From the NCBI GenBank assembly GCA_041583655.1, contig JBFHFJ010000115.1, positions 1 through 9,221 on the forward strand: DNA of 9,221 nucleotides, written 5' to 3'. Under the pieces are notes generated by a model. It worked only from the letters and a program-made list of their open reading frames with translations. It did no database searches and was not told the origin of the DNA. Below are positions 1-6,526 of the stretch, piece after piece; position 1 is the first letter of the stretch; each line of letters starts with the position of its first letter. The position numbers and the translations under genes were made by a program. The stretch is from Haliea sp041583655. GTDB lineage: Bacteria; Pseudomonadota; Gammaproteobacteria; Pseudomonadales; Halieaceae.

Positions 1-1071
1 CTCGACGAGATCCTCAGGGATGACCGGGATGCCAGGGTCGCGGTGGAAACCCTGGTCAAGACCGGCATGGTCGTGATCGCCGGCGAGGTGACCACCAACA
101 CCTATGTCGACCTCGAGGACGTGGTGCGCAACGTGGTGCTGGACATCGGCTACAACAGCTCCAGGGTGGGCTTCGACGGCGCTTCCTGCGCGGTCCTCAA
201 CGCCATCGGCAAGCAGAGCCCCGACATTGCCCGCGGGGTGGACGAAAGCGCGGAAAAGGAACAGGGCGCCGGCGACCAGGGCCTCATGTTCGGGTATGCC
301 ACCAATGAAACCGCCACCCTGATGCCCGCCCCCATCTTCTACGCCCACCGCCTGGTAGAGCGCCAGGCAGAGTTGCGCAAGCACGGCACCCTGCCCTGGC
401 TGCGGCCCGACGCCAAGAGCCAGGTGACCCTGCGCTACGAGAACGGCATTCCGGTAGGCGTGGATGCGGTCGTGCTCTCCACCCAGCACGACGAGGCCAT
501 CAGCCAGGCCGACATCCACCTGGCGGTGATGGACCTGATTATCAAGGAGGTCCTGCCCGAGGCGTGGCTGGGGCCGGACACCCGCTACCACATCAATCCC
601 ACCGGCCAGTTCATCATTGGCGGCCCCGTGGGTGACTGCGGCCTCACCGGACGGAAGATCATCGTCGACACCTACGGCGGCATGGCCCGCCACGGCGGCG
701 GCGCCTTCTCCGGCAAGGATCCGTCCAAGGTCGACCGCTCCGCGGCCTATGCCGGCCGCTACGTGGCCAAGAACATTGTTGCGGCCGGCCTTGCCGACCG
801 CTGCGAGATCCAGGTTTCCTATGCCATTGGTGTAGCCGAGCCGACCTCAATCTCCGTCAACACCTTCGGCACCGGCAAGCTGTCCGATGCCACCATCGTG
901 AAGCTGGTGCGGGAACATTTTGACCTGCGACCAAAGGGGATCGTGGACATGCTGGATCTGAAGCGGCCCATCTACCGTAAAACTGCCGCATACGGGCATT
1001 TTGGGCGGGAGGATCCCGATTTTACCTGGGAGAAGACGGACAAGGCGGAGGTGTTGCGGGCAGCGATGTGA
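1..1071 (+). CDS. metK: S-adenosylmethionine synthetase, 5' end missing
   Basis: The enzyme makes S-adenosylmethionine from methionine and ATP in the cytoplasm. The frame is open from the first base, and 356 residues are visible. By comparison with the roughly 384-residue E. coli protein as I remember it, about 27 N-terminal residues lie outside the window, including the GHPDK segment with its catalytic histidine. Visible family motifs are the ATP-site hexapeptide GAGDQG (265-282) followed by LMFGYATNE, and the glycine-rich GGGAFSGKD segment (694-720) followed by PSKVDRSAAY. The C-terminus, with AAYGHFGRED and WEKTD, is intact and ends in TGA. The GTG at 43 is an internal valine, not the start, because conserved sequence continues upstream of it. 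Its neighbours ahcY and metF act in the same methyl cycle, but a 541-base gap separates them, so co-transcription is uncertain. Confidence 0.97.
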   Translation, partial: LDEILRDDRDARVAVETLVKTGMVVIAGEVTTNTYVDLEDVVRNVVLDIGYNSSRVGFDGASCAVLNAIGKQSPDIARGVDESAEKEQGAGDQGLMFGYATNETATLMPAPIFYAHRLVERQAELRKHGTLPWLRPDAKSQVTLRYENGIPVGVDAVVLSTQHDEAISQADIHLAVMDLIIKEVLPEAWLGPDTRYHINPTGQFIIGGPVGDCGLTGRKIIVDTYGGMARHGGGAFSGKDPSKVDRSAAYAGRYVAKNIVAAGLADRCEIQVSYAIGVAEPTSISVNTFGTGKLSDATIVKLVREHFDLRPKGIVDMLDLKRPIYRKTAAYGHFGREDPDFTWEKTDKAEVLRAAM

Positions 1072-1120
1072 CGCGGGCATCTGGTGACCGATGAGTGCGG
1101 GAGGGTACTCCGTAGTATCG

Positions 1121-1231
1121 GCTCGGGGTGGTGGTAGGGGGCTACGGGACACGCCGTGAACCCATCCATGGGGGCTTGTGTTCGACATCCATGTCTCACA
1201 CAGTCCCGTAGCCCCTACCACCACACCGAGC
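1121..1231. repeat. Long nested inverted repeat (palindromic element)
   Basis: The left arm (1121-1150) and right arm (1203-1231) are reverse complements over about 28 base pairs, with one mismatch (position 1127) and one extra G in the left arm. Inside are two smaller hairpins, each with a CC loop: cccat/atggg (1161-1172) and gacat/atgtc (1184-1195). The second is extended by tgtgt/acaca around it. The layout is therefore one long stem enclosing two short ones. The core resembles dispersed palindromic repeats I associate with intergenic regions of marine gammaproteobacteria, but I cannot search for copies here. Lying 49 bases after the metK stop, it could end or stabilise the metK transcript. 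It lacks the T-run of a classical terminator and carries no transposase. Confidence 0.85.
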
Positions 1232-1333
1232 CTGAGTTGGGTGCCACACGAACTTTGGGTCGCCCTCCGGGTGCGTCGCGGTTGCGTGCCACTGTGCAGC
1301 CTCGGCCGGCAGCGCAGCGTCCCGGCCCGACCA

Positions 1334-1534
1334 GGCCCCGATTGCCGGCCGGCCGGGGCGACCGTAGAGGGCGCCGAGCGGAGGAGTCGGCGCAGGGCCT
1401 GGAGGCACAGGGATGTGCCGGAAAGCCCCGCCGCGCAGGACGCGCGTCGGGGCGGGGCCCGGAGCAGGCTCCGTAGCGAGGGCAGCCGCAGGCCGCCCGG
1501 CCCCGGGCGCACCGGCCGGCCGGCAAGAGGGGCC
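1334..1534. repeat. GC-rich multi-hairpin element closed by long arms
   Basis: Outer arms close the element. Bases 1334-1339 (ggcccc) pair with 1529-1534. A 4x4 internal loop follows, then 1344-1360 pairs with 1508-1524 over 17 positions with one G/A mismatch (1357 opposite 1511). Five hairpins lie within: 1371-1377/1387-1393 (7 bp, loop gcggaggag), 1404-1409/1414-1419 (6 bp, loop ggga), 1425-1436/1442-1453 (12 positions, one mismatch, loop aggac), 1460-1464/1469-1473 (5 bp, loop cagg) and 1495-1499/1504-1508 (5 bp, sharing base 1508 with the closing arm). The element ends 78 bases before the ahcY start, so it may be a leader RNA, a small RNA or a dispersed repeat. The pairings are read directly from the sequence; the function is unknown. 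Confidence 0.75.
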
Positions 1535-1548
1535 GCGCTACGAAGCAC

Positions 1549-1569
1549 CGGAACACGGAACACGGAACA
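1549..1569 (+). repeat. Three perfect tandem copies of a 7-base unit
   Basis: The unit cggaaca occurs three times back to back (1549-1555, 1556-1562, 1563-1569), 43 bases before the chosen ahcY start and directly after the hairpin element. It may be slippage-derived or a protein or RNA binding site; nothing here decides between them. Confidence 0.8.
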
Positions 1570-1597
1570 ACAAACAGTAGCAATTGAATCAACCAGC

Positions 1598-1605
1598 AGG
1601 AAGGA
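1598..1605 (+). promoter_or_regulatory. Ribosome binding site that sets the ahcY start
   Basis: The purine run aggaagga sits 7 bases before the ATG at 1613 but only one base before the in-frame ATG at 1607. The spacing favours 1613 as the start codon. Confidence 0.7.
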
Positions 1606-1612
1606 CATGAAC

Positions 1613-3004
1613 ATGAGCACAGCCACCAAACTGGACACCAAGCCCGACTACAAAGTCGCCGACATCACCCTGGCCGACTGGGGCCGCCGCGAACTGGACA
1701 TCGCCGAAACCGAGATGCCGGCACTGATGGCCATGCGCGAAAAATACCGCGCCAGCCAGCCACTGGCCGGCGCCAAAATCCTGGGCTGCATACACATGAC
1801 CATCCAGACCGGCGTGCTCATTGAGACCCTGATCGAACTTGGCGCGGAAGTGCGCTGGTCATCCTGCAACATTTTCTCCACCCAGGACCACGCCGCCGCT
1901 GCGATCGCCGCAGCAGGTATCCCGGTTTTTGCCTGGAAGGGCGAGACCGAGGAGGAGTACGAGTGGTGTATAGAACAGACCATTCTCAAGGACGGCAAGC
2001 CCTGGGACGCGAACATGGTCCTGGACGACGGCGGTGACCTCACCTCCATGCTGCACCAGAAGTACCCCGCGATGCTGGACCGCATCCACGGCGTTACTGA
2101 AGAAACCACCACCGGCGTGCACCGCCTGCAGGAGATGCTGGCACGCGGTGAGCTGAAGATTCCCGCGGTGAATGTGAACGACTCCATCACCAAATCCAAG
2201 AACGACAACAAGTACGGCTGCCGGCACAGCCTCAACGACGCGATCAAGCGCGGCACTGACCACCTGCTGGCGGGAAAGAAGGCCCTGGTGATTGGCTATG
2301 GCGATGTCGGCAAGGGCTCGGCCCAGTCCCTGCGCCAGGAAGGCATGATCGTCCGCATTACGGAAATCGACCCGATCTGCGCCATGCAGGCCTGCATGGA
2401 CGGGTACGAGGTGGTCTCCCCCTTCATCGACGGCCTCAACACCGGCAATGCGGACTGCATCGACCATTCTGTGCTCGGCAACGTCGACCTGCTGGTTACC
2501 ACTACCGGCAACTACAACGTGTGCGACGAGCACATGCTGCGTGCACTGAAATCCGGCACCGTAGTGTGCAACATCGGCCACTTCGACAACGAAATCGATA
2601 CCGCCTTCATGCGCCGCAACTGGCAGTGGGAAGAGGTGAAGCCCCAGGTACACAAGGTCTACCGCGATGACGCCCGCAGCGACTATCTTATCCTGCTGTC
2701 CGAGGGCCGCCTGGTGAATCTCGGCAACGCTACCGGCCACCCCTCGCGCATCATGGACGGCTCCTTTGCCAATCAGGTACTGGCGCAGATCTACCTCTAC
2801 GAGCGTCGCTTCGCCAACCTTGAGCCGGAAATGAAGGCAGCGGCCCTGAAGGTCGAGGTCCTGCCGAAGAAGCTGGACGAGGAAGTGGCCGCGCACATGG
2901 TCGCAGGTTTCGGCGGCGTGGTGACCAAGCTGACCAAGGCGCAGGCGGAATACATCAACGTCAAGGTCGACGGCCCCTTCAAGCCCGACAGCTACAAATA
3001 CTAG
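1613..3004 (+). CDS. ahcY: Adenosylhomocysteinase (S-adenosylhomocysteine hydrolase)
   Basis: This cytoplasmic enzyme uses bound NAD to split S-adenosylhomocysteine into adenosine and homocysteine. That removes the product that inhibits methyltransferases and returns homocysteine to the methionine cycle. The 463-residue length fits the bacterial family. Visible motifs are CNIFSTQDHAAAAIA starting at Cys85, the active-site stretch NDSITKSKNDNKYGC with Asn189, Lys194, Asp198 and Asn199, the NAD-binding GYGDVGKG at 228-235, and the C-terminal KPDSYKY typical of the family. The start at 1613 is chosen because the ribosome site is well spaced to it; ATG 1607 would add two residues. metF begins 7 bases after its stop, so the two are very likely co-transcribed. 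The long structured leader upstream suggests possible post-transcriptional control, but no SAH riboswitch core is seen. Confidence 0.97.
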   Translation: MSTATKLDTKPDYKVADITLADWGRRELDIAETEMPALMAMREKYRASQPLAGAKILGCIHMTIQTGVLIETLIELGAEVRWSSCNIFSTQDHAAAAIAAAGIPVFAWKGETEEEYEWCIEQTILKDGKPWDANMVLDDGGDLTSMLHQKYPAMLDRIHGVTEETTTGVHRLQEMLARGELKIPAVNVNDSITKSKNDNKYGCRHSLNDAIKRGTDHLLAGKKALVIGYGDVGKGSAQSLRQEGMIVRITEIDPICAMQACMDGYEVVSPFIDGLNTGNADCIDHSVLGNVDLLVTTTGNYNVCDEHMLRALKSGTVVCNIGHFDNEIDTAFMRRNWQWEEVKPQVHKVYRDDARSDYLILLSEGRLVNLGNATGHPSRIMDGSFANQVLAQIYLYERRFANLEPEMKAAALKVEVLPKKLDEEVAAHMVAGFGGVVTKLTKAQAEYINVKVDGPFKPDSYKY

Positions 3005-3011
3005 GGAAGAT

Positions 3012-3839
3012 ATGAGCATCATCAGCTTTGAATACTTCCCGCCGAAAACCCCGGAGGGCCGCACCGCGCTGCTGGAAAAGACCACGCCTGCCCTGCAGGC
3101 GCTGAATCCAGCGTTCTTCTCCGTAACCTACGGCGCCGGCGGCTCAACCCGCGACAGCACCCTGGGCATTGTGGAAGCACTGTGCGCGCGCGGTGTCGAT
3201 GTCGCGCCGCACCTGAGCTTCGGCGCGGATGACCGCGACACCATCGCCGCCCTGTTGCAACGCTATCGCGACATGGGCGTCCGGCGGCTGGTTGCGCTGC
3301 GCGGTGACATGCCCTCGGGAATGGGGGGCGCCAGCCAGCTGGTCTACGCCAGCGAGCTGGTGGCCTTCGTCCGCGAGCAGACCGGCGATCACTTCCATAT
3401 CGAGGTGGCCGCCTACCCGGAAATCCACCCCCAGGCCGAGAGCTACGACAGCGACCTGAAGTTTCTCAAGCAGAAGCTGGATGCGGGCGCCGACAGCGCG
3501 ATCACCCAGTACTTCTACAACGTGGAATCCTACTTCTATTTCCTCGACCAGTGCGCTGCGATCGGGATCGACAAGCCCATTGTCGCCGGCATCATGCCCA
3601 TCACGAACTTCGCCAACCTGGCGCGCTTCTCCCGCAACTGCGGCGCCGAGATTCCGCGCTGGATCTGCCAGCGCATCGAGGGCTACGGCAACGACCAGGA
3701 GAGTATCCGCCAGTTCGGCATAGACGTGGTTACCCAGCTGTGCCAGACCCTGCTGGAGAGCGGCGCGCCGGGGCTGCACTTCTACACCATGAACCAGATC
3801 GAGCCGACCCGGCAGATCCGGAACAATCTGGGGCTTTGA
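3012..3839 (+). CDS. metF: 5,10-methylenetetrahydrofolate reductase
   Basis: This flavoprotein reduces methylenetetrahydrofolate to methyltetrahydrofolate, the methyl donor for remaking methionine from homocysteine. The 275 residues run through a complete TIM-barrel family sequence: FEYFPPK with catalytic-type Glu7, FFSVTYGAGGSTRD, LRGD with Asp99, AAYPEIHP, ITQYFYNVESY with Gln166, and a final GLHFYTMNQ. It is about 20 residues shorter than E. coli MetF at the N-terminus, while every core motif is present, so it looks intact. Its Shine-Dalgarno-like aggga (3003-3007) overlaps the ahcY stop codon, which suggests translational coupling. The ahcY-metF pairing links homocysteine production to the methyl group needed to recycle it. 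Confidence 0.96.
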   Translation: MSIISFEYFPPKTPEGRTALLEKTTPALQALNPAFFSVTYGAGGSTRDSTLGIVEALCARGVDVAPHLSFGADDRDTIAALLQRYRDMGVRRLVALRGDMPSGMGGASQLVYASELVAFVREQTGDHFHIEVAAYPEIHPQAESYDSDLKFLKQKLDAGADSAITQYFYNVESYFYFLDQCAAIGIDKPIVAGIMPITNFANLARFSRNCGAEIPRWICQRIEGYGNDQESIRQFGIDVVTQLCQTLLESGAPGLHFYTMNQIEPTRQIRNNLGL

Positions 3840-3848
3840 GCAAGCGCC

Positions 3849-4586
3849 GTGCGCGTACCGCGCATCTTCACCGGGCAGCCCCTGGCCGAGGGAGCTGAAC
3901 TGGCACTGGAACCGGGCCCCAGCCAGCACCTCGCCCGGGTCCTGCGCATGGGTCCTGGCGACGAGCTGCGGCTGTTCGACGGCAGTGCCTGCGAATACCG
4001 GGCCAGGATTGTCACGGCCGACAAGCGGCAGGTGGTGGTGGCGGTGCTTGGGGCCACTCCCGGGCTCGCGGAATCGCCGCTGCGTCTCCACCTGGGTATC
4101 GGAATTTCCCGGGGGGAGCGCATGGACTGGGTGGTGCAAAAGGCTACCGAACTCGGTGTGGCGGCGATCAGCCCAATCTACACCGAGCGCACCGAGGTGC
4201 GCCTGCGCGGGGAGCGGGAGGGTCGCAAGCAGCAGCACTGGCGGCAGGTGGTGGTCAGCGCCTGTGAACAGTGCGGGCGCAGTGTGCTCCCGGAGGTGCG
4301 TGAGCCCATCGCCCTGGAGCAGTGGCTGCGGGAGGCTGACGGGGAGCGCAGGTTCGTGCTGCACCACCGGGCCACGGCAACGCCCGGGGGAACAGAGCTT
4401 CCCACCTCGATCGACCTGCTGGTCGGCCCCGAGGGCGGGCTCAGTGAGGCGGAGGTCGCGGCAGCCGAGGCCGCCGGTTTCGAGTCACTGGCGCTCGGCC
4501 CAAGAGTCCTGCGCACGGAGACAGCCCCTCTGGCCGCAGTGGCGATCCTGCAGGCCCGCTGGGGCGACATGGCTGGTCTCGACTAA
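3849..4586 (+). CDS. rsmE: 16S rRNA (uracil-1498-N3)-methyltransferase RsmE
   Basis: RsmE methylates N3 of U1498 in 16S rRNA, in the assembled small subunit, using SAM. The 245-residue protein has an N-terminal PUA-like part (RVPRIF, HLARVLRMGPGDELRLFDG) and a C-terminal SPOUT (trefoil-knot) methyltransferase domain. Family motifs are SRGERMD from Ser87, ACEQCGRS, LLVGPEGGLSE with GPEGG at 193-197, and the knot loop LGPRVLRTETA from Leu216. The GTG at 3849 is the only reasonable start: the metF stop lies just upstream in the same frame, and the protein begins exactly where homologues do. The ribosome site is weak. It is placed 9 bases after metF, so a SAM consumer sits directly behind SAM-cycle genes; translation may depend on ribosomes finishing metF. 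Confidence 0.95.
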   Translation: MRVPRIFTGQPLAEGAELALEPGPSQHLARVLRMGPGDELRLFDGSACEYRARIVTADKRQVVVAVLGATPGLAESPLRLHLGIGISRGERMDWVVQKATELGVAAISPIYTERTEVRLRGEREGRKQQHWRQVVVSACEQCGRSVLPEVREPIALEQWLREADGERRFVLHHRATATPGGTELPTSIDLLVGPEGGLSEAEVAAAEAAGFESLALGPRVLRTETAPLAAVAILQARWGDMAGLD

Positions 4587-4596
4587 CTCCGGGGCG

Positions 4597-4616
4597 GGGC
4601 GGCGCTTGCACCGCCC
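4597..4616 (+). terminator. Weak hairpin after rsmE
   Basis: Bases 4597-4602 (gggcgg) pair with 4611-4616 (ccgccc) around an 8-base loop, 10 bases past the rsmE stop. A CT-rich stretch follows rather than a T-run, so it is at best a poor intrinsic terminator. It overlaps the candidate -35 box of the possible gshB promoter. Confidence 0.3.
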
Positions 4617-4634
4617 TCTCCCATTGCGTACTTT
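4606..4634 (+). promoter_or_regulatory. Possible sigma-70 promoter for gshB
   Basis: TTGCAC (4606-4611) and TACTTT (4629-4634) are separated by 17 bases, inside the only sizeable gap of this gene run. Each box matches the consensus at only three of six positions, so the main support is the spacing, the local AT-rich dip and the location 31 bases before the gshB ATG. Confidence 0.3.
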
Positions 4635-4665
4635 AATCATCCTTCAAGACTGGCGGAATTTACCG

Positions 4666-5619
4666 ATGACGATCAAGATCGGCGTAGTCATGGACCCCAT
4701 CGCGCGGATCCAGTACAAGAAAGACAGCACCCTGGCCATGCTCCTGGCTGCCCAGGCCCGCGACTGGCAGCTGTTCTACATGGAACCAGGCGACCTGTTC
4801 CTGGAACAGGGCAAGGCCCGGGCCAGCATGGCGCACCTGACGGTTTTCCGGGACCCGGAAGCCTGGTTCCAGCTGGAGGCTGAACACGTGCACGACCTGA
4901 CGGATCTGGATGTTATCCTGATGCGCAAGGACCCGCCCTTTGACAATGAGTACATCTACGCCACTTACATACTGGAGGCTGCCGAGCGCGAGGGCACACT
5001 GGTCATCAACCGTTGCCAGAGCCTGCGTGACTGCAACGAGAAGGTATTCGCCACCTGGTTTCCCCAGTGCTGCCCACCCCTGCTGGTCAGCAGTGATTCA
5101 GCCCGTCTCAAGGCCTTTCACAGTGAACACGGCGATGTCATCTTCAAGCCCCTGGACGGGATGGGCGGCTCCTCTATTTTCCGGGTCATGCCCGGGGACC
5201 CCAACCTCAACGTCATTCTCGAAACCCTGACCGGACACGGCAGGCGCACGATCATGGCCCAGCGCTTCATTCCCGAAATCGTCGAGGGGGACAAGCGCAT
5301 CCTGATGATCAACGGTGAGCCACTGCCCTACTGTCTCGCCCGGGTACCCGTAGCCGGAGAAACCCGCGGCAACCTGGCAGCCGGGGGCACGGGCCGGGCG
5401 CAGCCTCTTTCCGATCGCGACAAGTGGATTGCCGCCCAGGTAGGGCCGGCCCTGCGCGAGCGCGGCCTGTACTTTGTCGGCCTGGACGTGATCGGGGACT
5501 ACCTTACCGAGATCAACGTCACCAGTCCCACGGGGATCCGTGAAATCGAGAACGCCTACAATCTGGACATTGGCGCACTGCTGATGGATTGTATTGCCCA
5601 GGAGTTGGCCGCACGCTGA
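4666..5619 (+). CDS. gshB: Glutathione synthetase
   Basis: GshB joins glycine to gamma-glutamylcysteine with ATP, the second step of glutathione synthesis, in the cytoplasm. The 317-residue length is close to the 316 of E. coli. The N-terminal domain begins IKIGVVMDPI and contains MRKDPPFDNEYIYATYILE. The ATP-grasp region has FKPLDGMGGSSIFRV with Lys161, then AQRFIPEI and GDKRIL. The C-terminal metal ligands fit Asp274, Glu282 and Asn284 within LDVIGDYLTEINVTSPTG. The start at 4666 matches homologues. The frame is open further upstream across rsmE, but that extension is Arg/Ser-rich out-of-frame translation. It heads the run gshB, tonB-like gene, yqgE, ruvX, an arrangement I recall from Pseudomonas. 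Confidence 0.97.
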   Translation: MTIKIGVVMDPIARIQYKKDSTLAMLLAAQARDWQLFYMEPGDLFLEQGKARASMAHLTVFRDPEAWFQLEAEHVHDLTDLDVILMRKDPPFDNEYIYATYILEAAEREGTLVINRCQSLRDCNEKVFATWFPQCCPPLLVSSDSARLKAFHSEHGDVIFKPLDGMGGSSIFRVMPGDPNLNVILETLTGHGRRTIMAQRFIPEIVEGDKRILMINGEPLPYCLARVPVAGETRGNLAAGGTGRAQPLSDRDKWIAAQVGPALRERGLYFVGLDVIGDYLTEINVTSPTGIREIENAYNLDIGALLMDCIAQELAAR

Positions 5620-5627
5620 GGCAAGGC

Positions 5628-6479
5628 ATGCAGCAAGGTATCGCCACAGACCCGGGCAACGGCATGGGAATAGCCATTTTCCTGGCCGCGGCCCTGCACG
5701 CCATCCTGGTGCTCGGGCTGGGATTTGACCCCGGCGCCGAACCAGAGTACACCCCGCAGCTGGAGATAACCCTGGCCCAGCGTCGCAGCGAACTCGCGCC
5801 CGACGATGCCAGCCATCTGGCCCAGTTCAACCAGCAGGGCAGCGGTGACCAGGCGGAAGAAACCAGTGTCAGCACCACAGACAGCGCGCCCCTGTCCCTG
5901 GCGCAGCAGCAACAGGCAATACAGGAGACCAGAGAGCAGCAGAGGGCGGCAGCGCCGGTTACCAGTCACACCAGTTCGCGGCAGCTCCCCGCCAGCCAGG
6001 AGGAAATTCTCCGGGAGACCGGGCCCACGCCCGGCCTGAATCCGGATTCAGAGAGACTGACCCAGGAGCTGGCCTACCTGGAGGCAGCGCTTGACGACCA
6101 GGCCCGGGACTATTCCAACAGGCCTCGTGTTCGCCGACTGACCTCGCTCTCCACCCGTGAAGCGGTGGACGCTGCCTACCTGCACGACTGGCGGCGGCGG
6201 GTCGAGGCGGTGGGCAACCAGTACTACCCGGAAGCGTCGATTCGCTATGGCATATACGGCAGCCTGCGCCTGCTGGTGGTGATCAATTATGATGGACAGC
6301 TGGAGGACATCCAGGTGCTGGCCTCCTCAGGCTTCGCGGTGCTGGACGAGGCGGCAATCAAAATCGTGCGCATGGCGGCGCCATTCGCCCCCTTCCCCAA
6401 GCAACTCAGGGCCACCACCGACAAGCTGGAAATCATCCGCACGTGGCAATTCGAGGAAAACCAGCTAAGCTCGGGGTAA
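5628..6479 (+). CDS. Energy transducer TonB-family protein
   Basis: TonB proteins sit in the inner membrane with ExbB/ExbD and pass proton-motive energy to outer-membrane partners. The 283-residue product has a single predicted membrane segment at about 13-33 containing His24, comparable to the membrane histidine of E. coli TonB. A long polar Gln/Glu/Ser-rich periplasmic spacer follows (about 35-185), then a TonB C-terminal domain from about 190 with QYYPEAS (YYP at 199-201), GSLRLLVVINYDGQ, LDEAAIKIVRMAAPFAPFP and a final WQFEE strand. The spacer lacks the Pro-Lys/Pro-Glu repeats of classical TonB. No exbB or exbD is present here. ATG 5628, 8 bases after gshB, is preferred over a TTG at 5589 inside gshB. 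The position after gshB matches P. aeruginosa TonB3, which is reported to affect twitching motility; equal function here is inference. Confidence 0.88.
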   Translation: MQQGIATDPGNGMGIAIFLAAALHAILVLGLGFDPGAEPEYTPQLEITLAQRRSELAPDDASHLAQFNQQGSGDQAEETSVSTTDSAPLSLAQQQQAIQETREQQRAAAPVTSHTSSRQLPASQEEILRETGPTPGLNPDSERLTQELAYLEAALDDQARDYSNRPRVRRLTSLSTREAVDAAYLHDWRRRVEAVGNQYYPEASIRYGIYGSLRLLVVINYDGQLEDIQVLASSGFAVLDEAAIKIVRMAAPFAPFPKQLRATTDKLEIIRTWQFEENQLSSG

Positions 6480-6526
6480 AGGCGGCTTCTTCACTTTCCC
6501 GTCGCAGATGAGGGTCAACACACAAG

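Larger units (their letters stand above)
1072..1612. other. metK-ahcY intergenic region rich in inverted repeats
   Basis: This 541-base spacer has no believable protein gene. The ahcY frame stays open upstream to about 1178, but the predicted peptide there is Arg/Gly/Pro-rich and looks like GC-driven openness. The spacer holds a nested inverted repeat (1121-1231), a multi-hairpin element (1334-1534) and a triple heptamer (1549-1569), each listed separately. The pentamer CGTAG or its complement occurs at 1111, 1142, 1207, 1363, 1472 and 1538, several times inside the structured parts. I see no convincing -35/-10 pair and no T-rich terminator. I looked for the SAH riboswitch often found before ahcY and did not find its conserved core. 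Confidence 0.8.

Noticed and set aside
1121..1231. Insertion sequence end or complete IS
   Set aside because: There is no transposase frame, no clear target duplication at the edges, and the element is only 111 bases. At most it is a non-autonomous palindromic repeat.
1334..1534. tRNA or rRNA gene
   Set aside because: The hairpin lengths and loops do not fit a tRNA cloverleaf (no T-loop or anticodon arm signature), and no rRNA-like sequence is recognised.
1178..1612. N-terminal extension of ahcY, giving a 608-residue protein
   Set aside because: The extra residues are Arg/Gly/Pro-rich, match no family sequence and overlie strong hairpin structures. The usual AHCY start and a well-spaced ribosome site are at 1613.
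1232..1612. SAH riboswitch upstream of ahcY
   Set aside because: The conserved core I know for this class (gaggagcgctgc followed by an aggctcg segment and a pseudoknot strand) is not present. The nearest look-alikes, gcggaggagtcgg and caggctccg, belong to other hairpins.
1859..3085. Minus-strand 408-residue frame opposite ahcY
   Set aside because: It mirrors ahcY codon bias in a GC-rich genome, has no recognisable domain, and the plus-strand gene is certain.
3144..4367. Minus-strand 407-residue frame opposite metF and rsmE
   Set aside because: It spans two well-supported plus-strand genes and their junction, and has low-complexity His/Gly/Ala-rich sequence without family motifs.
3985..4665. 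Long upstream extension of gshB through rsmE
   Set aside because: The translation is Arg/Ser/Trp-rich out-of-frame rsmE sequence. GshB homologues begin at the ATG at 4666.
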